Assembly (NCBI RefSeq): GCF_000696385.1
Contig: NZ_JJMN01000061.1
Location: forward strand, 1-64,000
DNA length: 64,000 nucleotides
Origin: Vibrio metoecus
Lineage (GTDB): Bacteria > Pseudomonadota > Gammaproteobacteria > Enterobacterales > Vibrionaceae
Direction: 5' to 3'
Under the pieces are notes generated by a model. That model saw only the letters and a list, made by a program, of their open reading frames with translations, did no database searches and was not told where the DNA came from. Both the position numbers and the translations under genes were made by a program. The stretch's first letter is position 1; every line of letters starts with the position of its first letter. This document shows positions 57,831 through 64,000 of the stretch, piece by piece.

Positions 57831-59256
57831 CTAAGCCACTTTTCTCGTTTTTGATGGTTGAGTAAAGGGCATTAATGCGTGATGGAGCACACACACGCCG
57901 TTTGCATAATCCGCATCATCCACCACAAACTGCACATTCACATTGCGCATCGAAGAGTGTGCCGCCATCGGTTGCAACTGATGTTCCAGTAATGCTTGTA
58001 GCCCTTGAGCCAGCACTTTATTGGTCTCCATATGCGCGCCAATCGCTGAAATCAGTGCCACCATGCGGCCAGAGACTTTCGCTTGCGGATAACGCTTCTC
58101 CGCTTGGTAGCGAATGTGATTGAGCGGTTCACTACTGCCGCTCAAATAATAGGTTACCGAGTTGGCATTCATCTCTTTACCAATCAACTGCACTTTCGCA
58201 TCGCGTATCCACTCAATCAGCTCATGACTCACTTTATCCATCATCCCAACCATGCTTTGGTCAAACAAGTGCAGCGCAAATACTTTATCTCGCCCAGCAA
58301 TGATCTCAACTCGGTCTTGTTGTGGATTATGTGACACTGTAATTAATGTTCCAGAATGCTCTGGCTCAAAAGTATTCTTGATCCGCAAATCAATATTGCT
58401 TTGTCTTAACCCTGCCGCCGCATTGGGATGGATCGCTTCCATCCCCAAATTCGCCAACTGATCCGCTACATCGAAATTGGTTAATCCGATGGGGCACACT
58501 TTTTCAGCCCCCGACCAACCGCGGATCGGCCGAGCTCAAGTGATATTCTTTGTGAATGATCGCTTGTTCTGCTCCCGTCACCACGGCAATCCGGCTGAAC
58601 GTCATCTCGCTGTAACCGCGATCATAGGTGCGCATCAATCCTTCTTGGCAAGAGGCATAGCCCGTCACAATCGGCAGTTCACTCTTCACATCAATCTCGT
58701 GAAATGCCTCCTCAATCACCTGATCAAGATTGCCTTGCGTCGCTTCATTCCAACCAGATAAATCCACAAATCGAGCGTTAACACCTAGTGTGTTGAGCTT
58801 GAGTGCTGTGTTATAAGCACTGTGCGATTCACCGAGCGAGGCGAGAAACTCTCGGATTTGCGGTAAGTAATGGCGCAGCGAAAACTGCCCATATTGGCAG
58901 GTTTGCAAAATATTCTGAATACACGCGATGGCTTCCGCTAAACGGGCGCGGATAAATTTATCGGCACGCAAACGTGTCATCGCATCGGCAAACAAGTTTT
59001 CGTTGATCAATAACATCCGCTGCTCAAGTGCATAAACGGCGTCACGCCAACTCTCATCATGCTTGGCAATTTTTTGGTAAATCCCCGGTGCGCCTGTGCG
59101 TTTGCATTCCAATAAAGCATCGGTAATCCCCGAGTAGGCGGAAACTACAAACACACGCCCATAAGGCTGTTCAGGCCTGAGAAAAATATTCTCCAATACC
59201 GCATCAAAGGCACTCATTGACGTACCACCGATTTTCTCTACCGTGTATGGCATCAT
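57831..59256 (-). CDS. ask: Ectoine-operon aspartokinase (frameshifted)
   Basis: This aspartate kinase (Ask_Ect) makes aspartyl phosphate, the entry to ectoine synthesis. The N-terminal kinase part has [30 protein letters not shown] and [20 protein letters not shown]; the C-terminal ACT-like part is in another frame ([18 protein letters not shown]). One extra G in the GGGGG at 58507-58515 breaks the gene; the expected join is [14 protein letters not shown], giving about 474 residues. Its start overlaps the ectC stop by four bases, so it is the last gene of ectA-ectB-ectC-ask. Confidence 0.93.
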
Positions 59257-59669
59257 TTCTCCTTATGGTGCTGTGACATCATTTCACTCTCATCCAGCGG
59301 ATAGACACCTTGCGCATCATGAATTTCGAGTCCCGTCAGTGGCGGGTTAAATACACAAGCCATCACCATATCGGTTGAGAAAGCCCGAAGGTAATGTTCA
59401 TCATGCTGATCGAGGATGTACAGCGTCCCCGGCTGGATCGGGTAGGTTTTGCCCCCCACGAGCTCAATTTCACCTTCGCCCGACATGCAGTACACCGATT
59501 CGAGGTGGTTACGGTAATGAATATGCGTTTGGGTGTTGGCGTAAATGGTCGTGATATGAAAAGAGAAACCCATTTGGTCATCTTTCAATAACATGCGCAC
59601 ACTTTCCCAATTTTCTGCTACCACTCGACGCTCACTTTGGCGGCACTTTTCTAGCCTTCTCACAATCAT
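59253..59669 (-). CDS. ectC: L-ectoine synthase
   Basis: EctC closes the ring of N-gamma-acetyl-diaminobutyrate to give ectoine. This 138-residue cupin has [40 protein letters not shown] and [14 protein letters not shown], the metal- and substrate-binding strands of the family. Third gene of the operon. Confidence 0.97.
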   Translation of the reverse strand: MIVRRLEKCRQSERRVVAENWESVRMLLKDDQMGFSFHITTIYANTQTHIHYRNHLESVYCMSGEGEIELVGGKTYPIQPGTLYILDQHDEHYLRAFSTDMVMACVFNPPLTGLEIHDAQGVYPLDESEMMSQHHKEK

Positions 59670-59693
59670 GTTTTCTCCTTGTTTTGCAGTGAG

Positions 59694-60959
59694 TTAGGAT
59701 GCTTGTTGCAATCCACGTGGTGCGATGCGTGCTGCACTGCGCTCAATAATGGTGAGGCCATGTGCAAGATCCGCCTCGGTAATGGTTAAGGGACAAAACA
59801 CTTTCAGCACTTCATCTTCTGCGCCTGCCGTTTCGATGATCAGCCCATTTTGAAAACAAATCGCTGCAATATCGCGGGCAATCTCCCCATTATGGCAAGC
59901 CACCCCTTGCATCAAGCCGCGGCCTTTAACGCATGAAAATAGCGTTGGATAAAGGTGCAGGCAGTGTTGTAATGCTTGTGTTACTTGCTCACTGCGCGCG
60001 GCGATATGGGTTTGAAAATCCTCATTCGCCCAGTACGCTTCCAACGCGCGTGTCGCAGTGACAAACGCATGGTTGTTCCCACGAAACGTTCCGTTATGCT
60101 CTCCCGGTTTCCATTGATCCCATTCAGGTTTAAGCAGCACTATCGCCATTGGTAACCCATAGCCACTGAGTGATTTTGATAAGGTCACCATATCCGGTTC
60201 AATCCCGCTTGGCTCGAAACTAAAGAAAGTGCCAGTACGACCACAGCCCGCCTGAATGTCATCCACAATTAATAAAATTTGCTGAGCGCGGCAGAGCGTT
60301 TGCAAACGCTGTAACCAAGCATCAGATGCGACATTTAAACCACCTTCTCCTTGTACGGTTTCTAGCAATACCGCCGCCGGTTTATCTAAACCGGATGAGT
60401 TATCTTGCAACATCGTTTCAAACAGGGTTAACCCATCAATTCCCGCATAACCTTCATACGGCAAGCGGCTTACACCAGAAAGTGCTAAACCCGCACCTTG
60501 GCGATGATGCTGATTTCCCGTTGCGGCAAGTGCACCTAATGAACAGCCGTGGAAACCGTTAGTAAAGGTCACGATGTTCTGGCGCCCCGTCACTTTACGT
60601 GCCAATTTCAACGCGGCTTCTACTGCGTTGGTTCCTGTTGGGCCAGTAAACTGCACTTTATAATTCAGACCACGCGGCTCAAGAATGTATGACTGCAATG
60701 CTTGAATAAACTGTGCTTTCGCTTGCGAGTGCATATCCAACCCATGAGTTAAGCCATCGCGTTCAATGTATTCAAGCAATGCTTGTTTCAGCACTGCATT
60801 GTTGTGGCCGTAGTTCAGTGAGCCCGCACCAGCCAGAAAATCCAGATACGCTTCACCACTTTGGCTATGTAACCAATTACCTTTTGCTATGGTAAACACC
60901 ACCGGAAAGTGGTTGGCGTAAGACTGCACCTGAGATTCATGGTGTTTGAAAATATTCAT
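59694..60959 (-). CDS. ectB: Diaminobutyrate-2-oxoglutarate aminotransferase
   Basis: EctB aminates aspartate semialdehyde to 2,4-diaminobutyrate. The 421-residue class III aminotransferase has FLAGAGSLNYGHNN, FTGPTGTNAVEAALKLAR, LIVDDIQAGCGRTGTFFSFE and the PLP lysine in VTLSKSLSGYGLP. It lies 11 bases after ectA. Confidence 0.97.
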   Translation of the reverse strand: MNIFKHHESQVQSYANHFPVVFTIAKGNWLHSQSGEAYLDFLAGAGSLNYGHNNAVLKQALLEYIERDGLTHGLDMHSQAKAQFIQALQSYILEPRGLNYKVQFTGPTGTNAVEAALKLARKVTGRQNIVTFTNGFHGCSLGALAATGNQHHRQGAGLALSGVSRLPYEGYAGIDGLTLFETMLQDNSSGLDKPAAVLLETVQGEGGLNVASDAWLQRLQTLCRAQQILLIVDDIQAGCGRTGTFFSFEPSGIEPDMVTLSKSLSGYGLPMAIVLLKPEWDQWKPGEHNGTFRGNNHAFVTATRALEAYWANEDFQTHIAARSEQVTQALQHCLHLYPTLFSCVKGRGLMQGVACHNGEIARDIAAICFQNGLIIETAGAEDEVLKVFCPLTITEADLAHGLTIIERSAARIAPRGLQQAS

Positions 60960-60970
60960 AATCTGATTTG

Positions 60971-61525
60971 TTACCCTTTTTGTAAGTTCGATGAATGAAG
61001 AGGAATGTGATAGAGATATTCCGTGTCGTGTTCGCCTTCAAAATGGCAGGTCTCATCCAAAAAAGTGGACACACTACCTTGCTTTCCTTGCTCTCTATCC
61101 AGTTTCTGGAATAACCGCCAAGACGCTTGATTCGACTGCGTAATGGTGGTTTCAAGAACGCTGATATCGGCGAGATCCTCACGCGCTAACAAATGCGTGA
61201 GCATTTGATAGGCTAAGCCTTTCCCACGTACGGATGGATGCACAGCAACTTGCCAGATAAACAACTCATTCGGTTTGTCTGGTTTGCGATAAGCAGAAAC
61301 GAACCCCACCAACAACTCTTGCTGCTCCGCAATCAAACACGTGGTTTGAAAATGGCTAGACTGCAAAAAATTACAGTACGTTGAGTTTTGGTCGAGCGGT
61401 GCACACTGTGCGATCAGCTCATGAATTGATAGACCGTCTTCTTGAGTCGGCATCCGAAATACCCATGGCGGTGCGGGTTTGTGCATGATTTGCGGATAAA
61501 TGATCCAAGGCGAAGCAGTAAACAT
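60971..61525 (-). CDS. ectA: L-2,4-diaminobutyrate acetyltransferase
   Basis: EctA acetylates diaminobutyrate at the gamma nitrogen. The 184-residue GNAT-fold enzyme has RMPTQEDGLSIHELI and the acetyl-CoA motif VAVHPSVRGKGLAYQML. The ATG at 61525 is chosen, since AAAGGA precedes it at the right distance; the upstream TTG at 61549 would extend it by eight residues. First gene of the ectoine operon, made under osmotic stress in Vibrio and repressed by CosR at low salt in V. cholerae. Confidence 0.95.
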   Translation of the reverse strand: MFTASPWIIYPQIMHKPAPPWVFRMPTQEDGLSIHELIAQCAPLDQNSTYCNFLQSSHFQTTCLIAEQQELLVGFVSAYRKPDKPNELFIWQVAVHPSVRGKGLAYQMLTHLLAREDLADISVLETTITQSNQASWRLFQKLDREQGKQGSVSTFLDETCHFEGEHDTEYLYHIPLHSSNLQKG

Positions 61526-61869
61526 CACAACAAAATCCTTTGTGTTCAAATTAAAATCCCTTTTTACCCTAGCAGGATAAAATCAATTTTCAACAAAACA
61601 CTCGAAAAAACTGGGATAAAAAGACTGACATAGTGAAAAGTTCATCAAAAATTAATTTGAACTAGAACAATAATATGAAGATTTTGACCTTTCTGAAATC
61701 TCACTCAAGACTGTCACGAGCATAGAGATTAGAAAAAATCATACAGAGTTAAAGCGGATTGCAAGCTTTTGCAATTTGCAATCGCAGAATGCAATTAGAT
61801 GAGCATGTTATGGACTCATCAGCCATAACATCGGATTAAAACATGGACAAATCAGTGCATATAAAGTTG
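61526..61869. other. Regulatory region between ectA and the Qrr sRNA gene
   Basis: The left half is AT-rich and should hold the ectA promoter and its regulators (for instance CosR, not identified by sequence). From about 61755 it contains the LuxO-type sites. No ORF is seen. Confidence 0.5.
61770..61782 (+). promoter_or_regulatory. LuxO-type enhancer site
   Basis: TTGCAATTTGCAA fits the LuxO pattern TTGCA-N3-TGCAA exactly. Further TTGCAA half-sites flank it (61760-61765 and around 61790-61796). It lies about 112 bases before the Qrr start, a normal distance for a sigma-54 activator. Confidence 0.8.
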
Positions 61870-61884
61870 GCATGGATAGTGCAT
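61867..61884 (+). promoter_or_regulatory. Sigma-54 promoter of the Qrr sRNA
   Basis: TTGGCATGGATAGTGCAT has GG at 61869-61870 and GC at 61881-61882 with exactly ten bases between, the -24/-12 pattern of sigma-54. The predicted +1 is 61894, exactly where the Qrr sequence starts. Confidence 0.85.
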
Positions 61885-61893
61885 TTATACCTA

Positions 61894-61999
61894 TGACCCT
61901 TAATTAAGCCGAGGGTCACCTAGCCAACTGACGTTGTTAGTGAATAAGATTGTTCACACTGTTTTATCAGCCAATCACCTTTTTGTGATTGGCTTTTTT
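61894..61999 (+). ncRNA. qrr: Qrr quorum-regulatory small RNA
   Basis: This Hfq-dependent sRNA is made at low cell density under LuxO-P and pairs with mRNAs such as hapR/luxR, aphA and others. It begins TGACCCTTAATTAAGCC, where TGACCC can pair with GGGTCA to form the first stem. It contains the core shared by all Vibrio Qrr RNAs (GGGTCACCTAGCCAACTGAC then GTTGTTAGTGAA, 61914-61945). It ends with a terminator stem AGCCAATCAC/GTGATTGGCT (61969-61978 and 61985-61994) and a T-run. The length, about 106 nt, fits Qrr2-4. Which numbered copy this is cannot be told here. Its minus-strand neighbour is ectA and a plus-strand AraC gene follows. Confidence 0.93.
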
Positions 62000-62140
62000 C
62001 TTTCTTGCGCTAAGCCCCTTGCCCGATTACCCCCCACACGACAAGTTGAGAAACTGAACACATTTTCCAAGCCTGAACTTTACCTTATGCTCCCGCGCGG
62101 TAAAGTATCACTCTCCGCTAGCTTCATTGAGACGAAAGTA

Positions 62141-63043
62141 ATGAGAACTGACTACCAGCAACGACTCCGTCCCGTATTGCGTTACCTAGAAGCGAATTTT
62201 GATCAGCCTTTCAACCTCGAAGAAGTCGCGCTGCAAGCTCACTTATCGCCTTATCATTTTCATCGAATTTTCAAAGCGGTTGTTGGCGAGACATTAGCCG
62301 ACTTTATGCGCCGTCTTAAAATGGAAAAATCCGCCAGCGTACTTTTTTATCACAAACGTTCGATTACCGAAGTCGCACTGGATTTTGGTTTTTCTAGTTC
62401 ACAAGCCTTTGCCAAAGCCTTCAAACAGCACTTTGGGCTTACGGCAAGCCAAGTTCGCGAATGCCAAGATATTGAAGCGTTCAGTCAGTTGATGAGAAAC
62501 AGCAAGATTGGACACTCATTGCGCAAGAATGGAAACGAGTTAGACGATGCAGCCGCCTATACTGCTGATAGCAATTCAACGCAATGGAGACAAAGCATGA
62601 CGATCGAATCCTTCACTCCCTGTGGCCTCGCGTATGTACGTGTGACCGGACCTTATGGACAAAATTACCCACCCGCAGTTGAAAAGCTCTATCAATGGGC
62701 GGGTCCTGCTGGCTTTGCCCAGTGTCCTTGTATTTTTATCTATCACGATAATCCAGAGCTAACACCCGCGGAAAAATGCCGCACAGATATCGCTCTTTTG
62801 GTGCCTGAAGGCATAGATGTCGGCAAATCGATCGAGTACACCCATTTTGAAGGGGGCAAGTATTTTACGAGTCGACGCAAGGTGACAGACCAAAGCCAAT
62901 ATGGCCATTTTTGGAATGAACACATGGGTCTGGTGGTGGAACAAGGATTGGAAACCGACCAGCGCCCCTGCTTTGAGCTTTATCACCATTATGATCCGGT
63001 CACCCATCACGCCGATGTGAGTTTTTGCACGGCCGTGAAATAA
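62141..63043 (+). CDS. AraC-family regulator with GyrI-like effector domain
   Basis: This 300-residue regulator has an N-terminal AraC DNA-binding domain (VLRYLEANFDQPFNLEEVAL, ITEVALDFGFSSSQAFAKAF) and a C-terminal GyrI-like small-molecule domain (LAYVRVTGPYGQNYPPAVEK, EYTHFEGGKYF), as in Rob or BmrR-type sensors. The ATG at 62141 (MRTDYQQRLRPVLRYL) is chosen: the longer frame from 61934 would run through the Qrr RNA and its terminator. The target genes are unknown. Confidence 0.88.
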   Translation: MRTDYQQRLRPVLRYLEANFDQPFNLEEVALQAHLSPYHFHRIFKAVVGETLADFMRRLKMEKSASVLFYHKRSITEVALDFGFSSSQAFAKAFKQHFGLTASQVRECQDIEAFSQLMRNSKIGHSLRKNGNELDDAAAYTADSNSTQWRQSMTIESFTPCGLAYVRVTGPYGQNYPPAVEKLYQWAGPAGFAQCPCIFIYHDNPELTPAEKCRTDIALLVPEGIDVGKSIEYTHFEGGKYFTSRRKVTDQSQYGHFWNEHMGLVVEQGLETDQRPCFELYHHYDPVTHHADVSFCTAVK

Positions 63044-63094
63044 GTGACGCCACCCAGCCATTGCAATACCGATTGAAGCCGCCAAAAGACAACA

Positions 63095-63942
63095 TCAATC
63101 TTTGTAGTGATGTGAGCGGTACGCTCGTGGAGTCATGTGGCTCCATGCTTTAAAGCGAGTACTAAAATTGGCGGCATTGGGGTATCCCACCATGTCGCCA
63201 ATTTGTTGAATAGGCCAATCAGACCGAGCTAACTCACGCGCTGCATATTCCATACGTAACCGAGTTAAATGTGCGGTGGGGCTATGCCCAAAATACTGTA
63301 AGCAGAGACGATGCAGATGAGCCACCGAGCACGGTATAAGCGCCGCCATCGCACTCACAGGCCACTCTTTGTGCAACTGTTTCTGCACGCGCTCAAACAT
63401 TCGATTGAGGCGAATTTGGGCACGGGGCATCTGCCGTTCACCCGGTGTCGCCAGTAACAGTTCAATTTGTTCAACTGCCCTTTGTGCAACAGGCTGTCCG
63501 ATGTCTTCGGGCAAAACCTTGGGGTTCGTAATAAGGTTTGAATGCAGGTGTACATCACATCGGCGGCAGGCGTGAGCCCATAGTGGATCTGTTCACCAAG
63601 ATGGTTGGGCCACTCTCGTTGCGCAGAAAGGAACAACCAAGCTAACTGCCAATTTTCCTCTTCAATGCCAAAACCGTTTTCCACACCCGCCGGAATAATC
63701 ATCACTGAACCCGGTTCAAGCAGGTAGCGTTGACCTTGGCTGTTTAACCAACCTTTGCCACGAATGGTAAACAACAGCATATGTTGCTTGGGTGATTTTC
63801 GATAAACATTGAAGGACTCGCGGCAAGTCGCAATCCCACATTGCACAACGCCACTTTGCTCTAGCTTAAGCACATGTTCTTGATCAATGACCTCATGCTG
63901 GGTTTTCTCTGAGATCAGATAGCTCTCTTGTTTTTCATGCAT
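63095..63942 (-). CDS. AraC-family transcriptional regulator (frameshifted)
   Basis: This protein of about 280 residues has an N-terminal cupin sensor (KQHMLLFTIRGKGWLNSQGQ, LLEPGSVMIIPAGVENGFGI) and a C-terminal AraC HTH (MAALIPCSVAHLHRLCLQYF, IGDMVGYPNAANFSTRFKAW). The halves are in different frames; the shift falls near 63515-63535, around the CCCCAAGG stretch on the coding strand. The start is not certain (ATG 63942 or one further upstream at 63981). It converges with the upstream AraC-GyrI gene and ends 51 bases from it. Ligand and targets are unknown. Confidence 0.82.
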
Positions 63943-64000
63943 GATGAGATTTTGGCAATAGTTTTGGAGTTTTAAACACAATACTGCGATGGCGCAGAGA

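Noticed and set aside
61934..62140. Long N-terminal extension of the AraC-GyrI protein
   Set aside because: The extension is translated from the Qrr RNA and its terminator; the AraC domain starts properly at 62141.

Overview
The window looks like a Vibrio chromosome of the V. cholerae clade, probably chromosome II. The left end carries four VCR-type attC repeats of about 123 bp and the superintegron integrase intI4, next to rplT-rpmI-infC-thrS, an arrangement known from V. cholerae chromosome II. The glycosaminoglycan island is not part of the V. cholerae gene set as I remember it, so a sister species such as V. metoecus or V. mimicus is possible; that is inference.

Layout. 1-2284: end of a superintegron cassette array with three related short cassettes and one VOC-family cassette. 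2285-3478: attI region, SOS-type promoter and intI4. 3558-6741: rplT, rpmI, infC (ATT start) and thrS. 7035-14282: glycine cleavage block (gcvT; XRE-cupin regulator; glyA-gcvH-gcvP). 14563-21497: alpha-carbonic anhydrase, small regulator and hypothetical genes, a PBP5-type carboxypeptidase, a PLP decarboxylase and a chemoreceptor. 21802-49761: a KdgR-controlled island for sulfated uronate polysaccharides of the chondroitin/hyaluronan type. 49960-52812: speA-speB. 53019-57767: AraC regulator, DUF3302/HlyD pair, MscS channel, MgtE. 57831-61525: ectoine operon ectA-ectB-ectC-ask. 61760-61999: a Qrr quorum-sensing sRNA with a LuxO box and a sigma-54 promoter. 62141-63942: two AraC regulators.

How the island works (inference from families). 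A secreted PL8 lyase cuts the polymer into unsaturated disaccharides. An outer-membrane porin and a family-5 ABC transporter import them. A cytoplasmic sulfatase, matured by the neighbouring anSME, removes sulfate, and a GH88 unsaturated glucuronyl hydrolase splits the disaccharide. KduI, KduD, KdgK and Eda take the uronate part to pyruvate and glyceraldehyde-3-phosphate. A GH112 phosphorylase and a GalT add a separate branch for Gal-beta-1,3-HexNAc. KdgR is encoded at the edge, and a 15-bp palindrome (consensus TGAAATGNCGTTTTA) recurs before most transcription units.

Quality warning. At least fourteen genes carry small indels or in-frame stops, including essential rplT and infC. Many lesions are single extra bases, several of them in short homopolymers, so most are probably sequencing or assembly errors. 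Broken genes are reported here as single genes with the lesion position.
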